Shown: positions 7,184-14,156 of the stretch, one piece after another
How the letters are laid out: every line of letters starts with the position of its first letter
Numbering within the stretch: position 1 is the first letter of the stretch
Assembly: GCA_035506135.1 (NCBI GenBank)
Contig: DATJPY010000099.1
Location: forward strand, 1-32,664
Length of the DNA: 32,664 nt
Origin: DATJPY01 sp035506135
GTDB lineage: Bacteria; Myxococcota_A; UBA9160; PR03
Direction: 5' to 3'
Translations under genes and position numbers: made by a program
Notes under the pieces: generated by a model
What the model saw: only the letters and a program-made list of their open reading frames with translations
The model's database searches: none
Told to the model about the DNA's origin: nothing

Positions 7184-7926
7184 CCCTCGAGCGCGGTGCG
7201 CCAGCGGAAGCGGCGCCGGTAGGCCTGCGGTGGGAAGAAGGCCAGCCACTCGGCCACCGCCGCGACGAGCACCAGCAGCGAGACGACGCCGACCATCGCC
7301 TCCGGGAGCTCGTAGGCGCCGAGCATCTGCGCGACGAGGTGCAGCAGCGCGACGGCGGAGACCGCCAGCGTGCCGAGGCCCCAGAGCAGGAAGCGGTTCG
7401 TGACGAGCGGGTCCGCGATGCCGAGGCGAACGCGGCGGCGCATCAGCAGGTGGTAGCGGAGCGACTCGAAGGTCGACCAGCCGTAGGCGATGAGGATCCC
7501 GATGTTGGGCGCCCAGTGTCCGAGCCAGCCGCCGACGCCGCCGTCGAGGCCGCGCACGTGGAGCCCCCACGAGCCGTAGATGCCGAGCGCGAGCCACCCG
7601 AGCACGGCGAGGAGAGCGGCCCGCGCGCCCGCGCTCGAGGGGCGGAACACCTGGCGCGAGAAGAGCGCGACGAAGCCGGATCCGACGGAGATTGCCAGCA
7701 CGCCCGCGAAGGAGCCGAGGCCGTCCAGCGGCGCCGGGATCAGGCGCAGCGACTCCGCGGCGAGCAGCAGCGAGTAGCCGAGCGCGCCGGCCAGCACGAG
7801 GTCGAGCCCGATCGCGAGCTCCGGGAGCTTGCGCGTGCGCCACGCCAGCGCGAGCAGCCGGATCCCCACCACGAGGCTCGCCCCGATGAACGACGCGAAG
7901 CCGACGAGCCCCAGCAGGTCCGCCAT
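7180..7926 (-). CDS. Polytopic membrane protein, about seven TM helices, unknown function
   Basis: 248 residues beginning MADLLGLVGFASFIG. Hydrophobic segments lie near residues 3-25, 38-60, 68-92, 104-124, 140-158, 178-200 and 212-232. Basic loops such as RYHLLMRRRVRLG and the C-terminal YRRRFRWR would face the cytoplasm. I recognise no catalytic motif. The stop codon TAG shares the palindrome CTAG (7180-7183) with the stop of the convergent SDR, so the two genes overlap by 4 bases. There is no operon partner. Confidence is high that it is a real membrane protein because hydrophobicity is regular over the full length. Confidence 0.75.
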   Translation of the reverse strand: MADLLGLVGFASFIGASLVVGIRLLALAWRTRKLPELAIGLDLVLAGALGYSLLLAAESLRLIPAPLDGLGSFAGVLAISVGSGFVALFSRQVFRPSSAGARAALLAVLGWLALGIYGSWGLHVRGLDGGVGGWLGHWAPNIGILIAYGWSTFESLRYHLLMRRRVRLGIADPLVTNRFLLWGLGTLAVSAVALLHLVAQMLGAYELPEAMVGVVSLLVLVAAVAEWLAFFPPQAYRRRFRWRTALEG

Positions 7927-8060
7927 CCGACCCCTCTCCGACCCGTGTCGTCGGCGGGATGGCGCGCCTGCTTGAGGCGGACTCCCGGCGCGCGCCGGCG
8001 GAGCCCGCCGTCTCCGATCGTCAGCGACGCACCGACGAGTACGCCGTCACGGCCGGTCCA

Positions 8061-8273
8061 TCAGCGATAGCCGTAGGGACTCCAGCCGTAGCCCGACGGG
8101 CGGTAGTAGGCAGGCGGCCCGTAGGACGGGCCGTAGGCAGGGCCCGCGTAGGGAGATGCGTAGTAGGGGCTTCCGAAGCTGACCCCTGCCCCGATGGGGC
8201 CGGCATGGATGTAGCCGGCGCATCCGAGCACCGATCCGACCAGCAGCAACAACGCTACGACTGCGCGACGCAT
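8061..8273 (-). CDS. Small Tyr/Pro/Gly-rich lipoprotein
   Basis: 70 residues, with GGAGG 7 bases upstream of the ATG. A basic N-terminus and hydrophobic stretch lead to a lipobox, VLGC, with Cys 18. The mature part is dominated by Tyr, Gly, Pro and Ser in short Y-G-P / S-P-Y units, with about a dozen tyrosines in some 45 residues. Such tails occur in small surface lipoproteins of unknown function. The gene is flanked by a 134-bp gap after the membrane-protein gene (7927-8060) and a 178-bp gap (8274-8451), in neither of which I see another gene. Confidence 0.7.
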   Translation of the reverse strand: MRRAVVALLLLVGSVLGCAGYIHAGPIGAGVSFGSPYYASPYAGPAYGPSYGPPAYYRPSGYGWSPYGYR

Positions 8274-8451
8274 GCCCTGACCTCCGCAAGCGGCGAGATG
8301 GCCACTGCACCGTGTTGGACGCTGCGTCGCGGAAAACCAAGCGCCGCCCGCCGGGGCGCGTCATCCCGCCGTCATCGGCTTCGAGAGCCGGCTTCGCAAC
8401 CAGAAACGCTGCTTCGGGTTCCAACGATCCAGGGCGCGGTGCCTGCGGCGC

Positions 8452-9015
8452 CTAGCCGTCCTCGCGGTCGGCGATCGTTCCGTACCAGTCGAAGTCGGCC
8501 CGCTTGACCCAGCCCGGCATCTTCGAGCCCCGTTTGATGCGCTCCTCCATCTGCGGCGACAGCTTCCCCTTCTGCATGAGATCGAGGAAGACCGCGCCGG
8601 CGCAGCTCTGGTCGAAGAAGTCGCGCTGCCAGGCCCACTGCCACCGGCCTGCGTAGCGGAACCAGGAGCCGCCGGTTCCGCCGATCTCCACGGCCTTGCC
8701 GTCGTCGCCGCGGATCGGGGCGATCTGCCGCCAGATGCCGATGATCTCGCCCTTCTGGTCGTCGATCAACGTTCGCACGTACGGATAGGTCCACTTGTCG
8801 AGCCCGGCCATCTCGGTCCCCATCACGTGCTTGCGGATCTCCTCGCGCCCGCGCGCGACGAACTCGTACTTCGGGCCGTTGTTCCAGGTATAGAGCGCGT
8901 CCTCGGCGTAGAAGCGCGCGAGCGGCTCCCAGTCTCCCGTGCGGCCGCACTCGTCGTTGGTGGCGACGAAGCGGCGGATCATCTCCTCGAGCTCGGCGCG
9001 GGGGAAGGCGGGCAT
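8452..9015 (-). CDS. SnoaL/NTF2-like protein at the end of the CYP51 operon
   Basis: 187 residues from ATG 9013-9015, with GAGGAGG upstream. The cone-shaped NTF2/SnoaL fold is suggested by the N-terminal helix with WEPLARFYAEDALYTWNNGP, followed by YVRTLIDDQKGEIIGIWRQ and GSWFRYAGRWQWAWQRDFFD. Family members include ketosteroid isomerase-like and polyketide cyclase-like enzymes as well as non-catalytic proteins. The spacing after the ferredoxin gene is 10 bases, so it is probably the last cistron of the P450 operon. It may act on, or bind, the same lipid substrate. No specific active site can be claimed. Confidence 0.8.
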   Translation of the reverse strand: MPAFPRAELEEMIRRFVATNDECGRTGDWEPLARFYAEDALYTWNNGPKYEFVARGREEIRKHVMGTEMAGLDKWTYPYVRTLIDDQKGEIIGIWRQIAPIRGDDGKAVEIGGTGGSWFRYAGRWQWAWQRDFFDQSCAGAVFLDLMQKGKLSPQMEERIKRGSKMPGWVKRADFDWYGTIADREDG

Positions 9016-9025
9016 CGGTCCTCCT

Positions 9026-9226
9026 CTATCGATCTTCGGTGATGCGCAGCGCGCGGGTCGGGCAGTACTTCACGGCCGCCTCGACCTTCGCGCGCAACGT
9101 CTCGGGCGGATCCGGGTCGAGCACCACCACGCGCGACTCGGTGGGATCGACGGCGAAGACCTCGGGGGCCTCGCCGGCGCACACGCCGTGACCCTGACAC
9201 AGATCGATGTCGACGTGGATCTTCAC
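9026..9226 (-). CDS. P450-type [3Fe-4S]/[4Fe-4S] ferredoxin
   Basis: 66 residues from GTG 9224-9226. The motif CQGHGVC (CxxHxxC) followed by KYCP near the C-terminus gives three cysteines. This is the pattern of the small ferredoxins that feed electrons to bacterial P450s, usually with a 3Fe-4S cluster. The GTG overlaps the TGA of the CYP51 gene (GTGA, 9223-9226), so translation is probably coupled and the two proteins form a redox pair. Many bacteria keep a ferredoxin beside CYP51, and Methylococcus fuses the two. No ferredoxin reductase gene is in the window. Confidence 0.93.
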   Translation of the reverse strand: MKIHVDIDLCQGHGVCAGEAPEVFAVDPTESRVVVLDPDPPETLRAKVEAAVKYCPTRALRITEDR

Positions 9227-10578
9227 GCCGCGACCGCCGCCTCGACCGCGCGGCGCCGGTAGCGCACGCGGCAGGGCTGGGCGAGCTGGACCACCATCTT
9301 CGAGTGGTCGCTGCGGTAGCTCTCGGCCGGCTGCGCGAGCTCGAACTCGTAGCGGCGCAGCAGCAGCGAGAAGATCGCCTTGAGCTGCATCATCGCGAAG
9401 GCCGCACCGACGCAGCGGTGGCGCCCCGCGCCGAACGGGATGTAGCCGAAGGTGCTGCGGTCCTCCTCGCGCCCCGGCTCGAAGCGGCTCGGGTCGAAGC
9501 GCTCGGGGTCGCGGAACAGGGCGGGGTCGCGATTCGATGTGGCGATCGATACGCCGACCATCTTGCCCGGCGCAACGGTCCAGTCGCGGTATGCGAACGG
9601 CTGCACCACCTTTCGCATCAGCAGGATCAGCGGCGGATGCAGGCGCAGGGTCTCCTTGAGGACGCTCTCGAGCACCGGGATCTCGCGCAGCGCCTGGTAC
9701 GAGACGTCGCGGCTGTCGGCGTAGAGCGCGTCGAGCTCCTCGGTCGCGCGCTTCATCCACTCGGGATGCCGGCACAGCTCGAGCAGCGCCCAGGATGCGG
9801 TGGTCGAGGTGGTATGGTGGCCGGCGAACATCAGCGAGATGAACATGCCAGTGATGGTGTCGACGGTGTAGCGCGGGCTCCCGTCCGGATTGCGGATGCC
9901 GCGCAGGATCTGGAACAGGTCCTGCGTCTTGCGGCCGGTGCGCTCGCGGCGCTCGAAGATGCCCTGCAGCAGCGCGACCAGGCGCCGTCGCGCGCGGTCG
10001 CGCTTGCGGAACGAGGGCAGCGGCAGGTTCGGGTTCACGTACGCGATGGCGTCGGTGCCGCGCTCGAGGTCGTGGAAGATCGGCACCAGCTCGGCCGAGA
10101 GCTCCTCGCGGAACTCGGGCCCGATCAGCGCCGCGCTCGAGGTGTAGATGGTGAGCTCGGCGAAGAAGTCGAGCAGGTCGACCTGGCCCCGGTCGCCCCA
10201 GCCCGCGAGCGCGCGCTCGGTCTCGCGAGCGATGCCCTCGGCGTGGCCCCGCATGGCCTGGTCGCGCAGCGAGCGGTTGCGCAGCGCCTGCTTGCGCTGC
10301 TCGGGCGTCGCGTCGAAGACGACGCCCGCGCCGAAGACCGGCTTCATGAACGGGTAGGCAGCGGCCTGGTCGAGCTGCTCGTCGGGGGCGCGGAAGAACG
10401 CCTCCTGCGCGGCCTCGCCGTAGAGCATCACCAGCGGCTGGTGCGCGAGCCGCAGCTCGCCGATCTCGCCGCACTCGTCGCGGGTCCGCTGGAGCAGCTC
10501 GGTCGGCCGGCGCCGCAGCTCGAGCAGGTGGCCGAGCAGCGGGAGGCCGCCGGAGAGTCGGGGGATCGCGGCGCTCAT
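9223..10578 (-). CDS. cyp51: Cytochrome P450 CYP51 (sterol 14-alpha-demethylase family)
   Basis: 451 residues, the same length as the Mycobacterium tuberculosis enzyme as I recall it. The CYP51 signatures are all present: the B'-C region AYPFMKPVFGAGVVFDA, the I-helix FAGHHTTSTTASW with His in place of the usual acid, the K-helix ETLR, and the heme loop FGAGRHRCVGAAFA with Cys near residue 389. The tail contains SDHSKMVVQLAQP, nearly identical to the mycobacterial protein from memory. CYP51 removes the 14-alpha methyl of lanosterol-type sterols in three oxidative steps. Whether this organism makes sterols cannot be seen here. The ATG overlaps the stop of the SDR gene (ATGA) and the stop overlaps the ferredoxin GTG. 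Confidence 0.93.
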   Translation of the reverse strand: MSAAIPRLSGGLPLLGHLLELRRRPTELLQRTRDECGEIGELRLAHQPLVMLYGEAAQEAFFRAPDEQLDQAAAYPFMKPVFGAGVVFDATPEQRKQALRNRSLRDQAMRGHAEGIARETERALAGWGDRGQVDLLDFFAELTIYTSSAALIGPEFREELSAELVPIFHDLERGTDAIAYVNPNLPLPSFRKRDRARRRLVALLQGIFERRERTGRKTQDLFQILRGIRNPDGSPRYTVDTITGMFISLMFAGHHTTSTTASWALLELCRHPEWMKRATEELDALYADSRDVSYQALREIPVLESVLKETLRLHPPLILLMRKVVQPFAYRDWTVAPGKMVGVSIATSNRDPALFRDPERFDPSRFEPGREEDRSTFGYIPFGAGRHRCVGAAFAMMQLKAIFSLLLRRYEFELAQPAESYRSDHSKMVVQLAQPCRVRYRRRAVEAAVAA

Positions 10579-11363
10579 CGACCGCCTCCTGGGATGCGCC
10601 CTTCGGGCGGAGCCTCGGGCATCAGCTGGATCACGTCCGCGTGCGTGCCGGCCGGGGCCGTCACGGCGGCGACGACGGCGCGCGCCACGCTCTCGGGCGG
10701 CATCCAGCGCAGGTGCCGCTGGATCCCGAAGTACTTCCAGGTGGTGAGCAGGCGCTTCACCAGCGCCGGATCCCAGCCGCGCGCGAAGTCCGTCGGCGCG
10801 GTGGGGCCGGGGCGGACGATGGTCGAGCGGACGCCGGTGCCCTCGAGCTCGAGCCGCAGCGTGCGCGCGAGCCCTTCGAGGCCCCACTTGCTGGCGGTGT
10901 AGCCCGCCTGGAACGGCCGCGGCGCGACGGCGTTCTCGGACGACACGAAGACGAGGTCGCCCGGCGCCTCGCGCGCGAGCAGCGACGCGACGGCGCGGCG
11001 CGCCAGGAGCCCGGGCCCGACCAGGTTCGTCGCGATCTCGCGCTCGAAGTCCGCGGGCTCCACCTCGTGCAGCAGCCCCGGCACGCAGATGCCGGCGTTC
11101 GCGACGAGCACGTCGACCGGACCGAGCGCGCGCTCGGCGGCGTCGAAGAAGGCGTCGATGGAGGCGGGCTCGGCGAGATCGAGCGGATGGGCGAAGGCGC
11201 GCCCGCCGGCCTTCTCGACCTCGACCGCCACGTCGAGCAGCTTGTCGGTGCGCCGCGCGCCGAGCGCGACCGGCCAGCCGAGCGCCCCGAAGCTGCGCGC
11301 GATGGCCGCGCCGATTCCCGACGAGGCTCCCGCGAGGATCACCGTGCGCGCTGCGACAGCCAT
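10575..11363 (-). CDS. SDR oxidoreductase within the CYP51 operon
   Basis: 262 residues from ATG 11361-11363, with GAGGAG upstream. Classical SDR motifs are complete: nucleotide loop AGASSGIGAAIA, VANAGIC, catalytic Ser in VFVSSENA, YTASK (YxxxK), and RPGPTAPTDF after it. An alcohol/ketone interconversion on the P450 substrate, for example at a sterol ring position, would be logical but is inference. It lies 11 bases after the CYP123-like gene and overlaps CYP51 by 4 bases (ATGA). A short-chain dehydrogenase sits at the same position next to CYP51 in mycobacteria (Rv0765c, from memory). Confidence 0.9.
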   Translation of the reverse strand: MAVAARTVILAGASSGIGAAIARSFGALGWPVALGARRTDKLLDVAVEVEKAGGRAFAHPLDLAEPASIDAFFDAAERALGPVDVLVANAGICVPGLLHEVEPADFEREIATNLVGPGLLARRAVASLLAREAPGDLVFVSSENAVAPRPFQAGYTASKWGLEGLARTLRLELEGTGVRSTIVRPGPTAPTDFARGWDPALVKRLLTTWKYFGIQRHLRWMPPESVARAVVAAVTAPAGTHADVIQLMPEAPPEGRIPGGGR

Positions 11364-11374
11364 CGGTGCGCTCC

Positions 11375-12577
11375 TCAGAATCCGATCGGCAGCGCGGCGA
11401 AGCCGCGCACGTTGACGGAGTGCACGCGCACCAGCCCGGCCGGGTCGATCTCGTAGTCCGGGATGCGCTTCCAGAGCTCCTCGAGCGCCACGCGGCCCTC
11501 GAGCCGCGCGAGCGATGCCCCGAGGCAGAAGTGGACGCCCTGGCCGAAGGCGAGGCTCGCGCTGGTGTCGCGCGCGAGGTCGAAGCGGTCGGGCTCGGGG
11601 AACACGCGCTCGTCGCGGTTCGCGGAGCCGACCAGCAGCACCACGCGGTCTCCCTCCCGCAGCTTCTGGTCGTGCAGCTCGAGGTCGCTCGCGACGACCC
11701 GCGCCAGCGCCTGCGTCGAGTTGTCGTAGCGCAGCGTCTCCTCGACCCAGCGCGGCACCAGCCCCGGATCGGCGCGGAGCCGGTCGCGCTGGGCCGGGTT
11801 GCGCCAGAGCCAGTAGAGCGCGTTGCCGAGCAGCTTCGTGGTGGTCTCGTTCCCCGCGACCACCATCAGGAACAGGAAGCCGATGATCTCGCGGTCGGAG
11901 AGCCGATCGCCTTCGGCCTCCGCGGCGATCAGCGCGCTGGTGAGGTCGTCCGGCCCGCGCGGCGCCCCCGCGCGGCGCTCGGCGAGCATCTCGGTGAAGT
12001 AGTGGAGCATGCGCAGGGCCGACTGCGCCGCGGCCGGCGGCAGCCCCTGCACGCCTTCCTCGCGGTGCACGACCAGGTCCGCCCAGCCGCGCAGGGTCGC
12101 GCGGTCGGCGGCCGGGACGCCGAGCATCTCGCTGACCACGTCCATCGGGAGCTTGCCCGCGAAGTCGCGGATGAAGTCGCAGGAGCCCGAGTCGGCGAAC
12201 GCCTCGAGGTAGCGCACCGAGAGCGCGCGGATGTGCGGCTCGATCGACGCCACGCGCCGCGGCGTGAACCCGCGCGACACCAGCGCGCGCAGCCGATCGT
12301 GTCGCGGCGGATCCATCGCCAGGAACGACATCGTCGTCTCGGCGTCGGCGTGGAACGCGTCGAGGTCGAGCGAGACGCCGTTGCGGTTCGAGAAGTGCTG
12401 CCAGTCCCGGAACCCGGCGAGCACATCGGCGTGCCGCGACAGCGCCCAGAACCCGAGCGCCTCGTTGCGATAGGCCGGCGCCTCGGCGCGAAGCCGCGCG
12501 TAGACCGGATAGGGATCCTCGTGCACCTGGTAGGCGTAGGGGTCGAACTCGAGCGGCGCGAGGGATGCGGCGGCCAT
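11375..12577 (-). CDS. Cytochrome P450, CYP123-like
   Basis: 400 residues from ATG 12575-12577. Typical bacterial class I P450: N-terminal DPYAYQVHEDPYPVYARLR, FTPRR, AGKLPMDVVSEMLGVP, I-helix VVAGNETTT (AGxETT oxygen-activation motif), K-helix EETLRYD, and heme loop FGQGVHFCLGASLA with Cys near residue 351. The ending VHSVNVRGFAALPI closely recalls mycobacterial CYP123 (Rv0766c). The substrate is unknown. An upstream in-frame ATG at 12610 would start inside the inverted repeat and the promoter spacer. I prefer 12577, where the predicted -10 leaves a short leader. First gene of the five-gene operon. Confidence 0.9.
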   Translation of the reverse strand: MAAASLAPLEFDPYAYQVHEDPYPVYARLRAEAPAYRNEALGFWALSRHADVLAGFRDWQHFSNRNGVSLDLDAFHADAETTMSFLAMDPPRHDRLRALVSRGFTPRRVASIEPHIRALSVRYLEAFADSGSCDFIRDFAGKLPMDVVSEMLGVPAADRATLRGWADLVVHREEGVQGLPPAAAQSALRMLHYFTEMLAERRAGAPRGPDDLTSALIAAEAEGDRLSDREIIGFLFLMVVAGNETTTKLLGNALYWLWRNPAQRDRLRADPGLVPRWVEETLRYDNSTQALARVVASDLELHDQKLREGDRVVLLVGSANRDERVFPEPDRFDLARDTSASLAFGQGVHFCLGASLARLEGRVALEELWKRIPDYEIDPAGLVRVHSVNVRGFAALPIGF

Positions 12578-12591
12578 CTTGCGGCCCGGCG

Positions 12592-12621
12592 AGCATACCA
12601 TCATTTCCATTATGGACGCAA
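12592..12621 (-). promoter_or_regulatory. Sigma70-like promoter of the CYP123/CYP51 operon
   Basis: Reading the minus strand, TTGCGT (12616-12621) and TATGCT (12592-12597) are 18 bases apart. Transcription would start only a few bases before the ATG at 12577. This is an AT-rich pocket in very GC-rich DNA. The inverted repeat 12602-12629 covers the -35 box and the spacer, which fits repression by a bound dimer. Confidence 0.5.
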
Positions 12622-12629
12622 TGCAAATG
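12602..12629. promoter_or_regulatory. Inverted repeat, probable TetR operator
   Basis: Arms CATTTCCATT (12602-12611) and AATGCAAATG (12620-12629) are complementary at 9 of 10 positions, separated by 8 bases. It lies between the divergent CYP123-like gene and the decarboxylase-like/TetR pair, overlapping the operon promoter. TetR regulators commonly bind such sites in their own divergent intergenic region. The link to the neighbouring TetR is inference. Confidence 0.6.
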
Positions 12630-12672
12630 TGGTAGCCTCGGCGGTGGCGCCGAGCGCCGCGGAGGAGAGCCG

Positions 12673-13050
12673 ATGTCCGATCCCGAGACCCGACGCCGGG
12701 GACTGGAGTGGTTCGAGAAGGTGATGGGCTTCCGGCCGCCTGCCGTGCCCGAGGACCCGTTCCTCGACGCCACCATCGACCATCTCTTCGCTGCGGTCTG
12801 GTCGCGCCCCGGCCTGTCGATCCGCGAGCGCCGCCTGGTGACGCTCACCGTCCTGATGCAGCTCGGTAACGAGCAGACGCTCAAGCTCCACTTCGGTGCG
12901 GCGATGCGCCAGAAGCAGCTGACCGACGCCGAGATCGACGAGCTCATCCTGCACGCGGCGCACTACGCGGGCTGGCCGGTCGCCGCGGTGTCGAGCCAGA
13001 TCGTCCGCCAGCTCCGAGCCGAGCGCGACAAGGCGGGCGCGGGTGGCTAG
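12673..13050 (+). CDS. Carboxymuconolactone decarboxylase-family protein
   Basis: 125 residues from ATG 12673, preceded by GGAGGAGAG. The alpha-helical CMD fold is recognisable from SIRERRLVTLTVLMQLGNEQTLKLHFGAA and the active-site-like helix LILHAAHYAGWPVAA. This resembles PcaC gamma-carboxymuconolactone decarboxylases rather than the CxxC-bearing AhpD peroxidases; no CxxC is present. The exact reaction is unknown. It diverges from the CYP123/CYP51 operon and overlaps the TetR gene by 8 bases, so it is probably co-transcribed with the regulator and under the same operator. Confidence 0.85.
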   Translation: MSDPETRRRGLEWFEKVMGFRPPAVPEDPFLDATIDHLFAAVWSRPGLSIRERRLVTLTVLMQLGNEQTLKLHFGAAMRQKQLTDAEIDELILHAAHYAGWPVAAVSSQIVRQLRAERDKAGAGG

Positions 13051-13672
13051 CGCCGACCGGCTGCGGCGGGCGCCGCCGCGCGTGCGCCGCAGCCACGCGG
13101 AGCGCACCGCGGAGACGCGCGCCAAGATCCTGGGCGCCGTCGTCGAGAGCGTCGCCGAATGCGGCCTCTCGCGCACCACCGCCGTCGAGATCGCGCGGCG
13201 CGCGGGCGTCACCTGGGGCGCGGTCCAGCACCACTTCGGCGGCAAGAACGAGCTCCTGATGGCGGTGCTCGAAGACTCCTTCGCGCGCTTCGCCGCGCGC
13301 ATGGCCGATCTCCCGATCGAGGGGCTCCCGCTCGAGGCGCGCTGCGCGCGCTTCGTCGAGCGCGCCTGGGAGCACTTCGCCAGCCGGGAGTACGCCTCGA
13401 CCTTCGAGATCCTGCTCGACCACCTTCGGCGCGCGCACCCGACGGGCGTCGGCTGGCAGGCCCGGATGTCGCGGGCGTGGGACGGCGTGTGGGCGCGTTA
13501 CTTCGGTGCCGCATCGATCTCGCGCCGCCGCCACGGGGAGCTGCAGCACTACACGATCTCGGTGCTGTCGGGGCTCGCCTCGACCCTGATGCTCGAGGGC
13601 CGGGGCGCGCGCGTCCGCCCCGCCGAGCTGGCGCTGCTCGCCGCCACGCTGACGCACGAGCTGCGCGCCTGA
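13043..13672 (+). CDS. TetR-family transcriptional regulator
   Basis: 209 residues from GTG 13043, overlapping the preceding gene by 8 bases. The N-terminal helix-turn-helix reads TRAKILGAVVESVAECG, TTAVEIARRAGVTWGAVQHHFGGKNELL, the standard TetR pattern ending in a recognition helix and the YHHF-like turn. The C-terminal half (about residues 85-205) is a variable helical ligand-binding domain containing FEILLDHLRRAHP and LSGLASTLMLEG. It probably represses its own transcript and the divergent P450 operon through the inverted repeat at 12602-12629, with a lipid or sterol-like inducer. The ligand is not known. The gene ends 1 base before the convergent next gene. Confidence 0.9.
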   Translation: MASADRLRRAPPRVRRSHAERTAETRAKILGAVVESVAECGLSRTTAVEIARRAGVTWGAVQHHFGGKNELLMAVLEDSFARFAARMADLPIEGLPLEARCARFVERAWEHFASREYASTFEILLDHLRRAHPTGVGWQARMSRAWDGVWARYFGAASISRRRHGELQHYTISVLSGLASTLMLEGRGARVRPAELALLAATLTHELRA

Positions 13673-13673
13673 C

Positions 13674-14105
13674 TCAGGGCGGCGGCTCCCAGCGGATGCG
13701 CACGCGGCGCTCGCCGAAGCGGCGGGCTGCCTCCGCGTCGTCGCCGAGATACACGTCGATGCGTCGTCGCCAGCGCGGTGCCATGCGGTCCGCCACGCTC
13801 CACTCGCCGTCGATGCCCTCGATGCGGACGCGCGCGCCGAAGCGCAGGCCCATCTCGTAGAGGTCGTCGGAGACGGCCACCACGCGCATGCCGGGCCGCA
13901 GCCGGACGCCGGATGCCGTGCGCGTCGGGTCGGTGGCCTCGGCCGCCTGGTCGGGCAGCGAGTTGTACGCGGTCGCGGTGACCTCGAGCTCGGCGGGCGG
14001 CGCGGGGCGGGGTGCCGGCGGCGGGCGCAGATAGGCGCAGCCGGATCCGACGGCGAGCGCGGCCAGGGTCGCGGCGGCGGCGCGGAGCGGCGGCCGGGTT
14101 CGCAC
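13674..14105 (-). CDS. 3D-domain (RlpA/MltA-like double-psi barrel) lipoprotein
   Basis: 143 residues from GTG 14103-14105; a GTG at 14121-14123 is an alternative. A hydrophobic signal leads to a lipobox-like VGSGC at about residues 19-23, then a Pro-rich linker. The mature domain begins ELEVTATAYNSLPDQ and shows TASGVRLRPGMRVVAVSDDL, WSVADRM and RRIDVYLGDDAEA. These aspartates in that order mark the 3D domain (YabE/MltA C-terminal type), a barrel found in cell-wall-acting proteins. A peptidoglycan role in the periplasm is likely but the reaction is not proven. It converges with the TetR gene and diverges from the RNA methyltransferase fusion 51 bases away. Confidence 0.8.
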   Translation of the reverse strand: MRTRPPLRAAAATLAALAVGSGCAYLRPPPAPRPAPPAELEVTATAYNSLPDQAAEATDPTRTASGVRLRPGMRVVAVSDDLYEMGLRFGARVRIEGIDGEWSVADRMAPRWRRRIDVYLGDDAEAARRFGERRVRIRWEPPP

Positions 14106-14156
14106 GCCAGGAGGTTCGCACACTGGCGGTACGGGACCCTGCGCGTATCGTTCGGC

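Noticed and set aside
4675..8070. A 1131-codon open frame on the plus strand
   Set aside because: It covers the antisense of the crotonase genes, runs through the SDR in another frame, and is Arg/Ser/Ala-rich without any recognisable motif; a shadow.
12577..12610. Longer N-terminus (MEMMVCSPGRK) for the CYP123-like P450
   Set aside because: It would start inside the inverted repeat and downstream of, or within, the likely promoter. P450 homology begins after the ATG at 12577.
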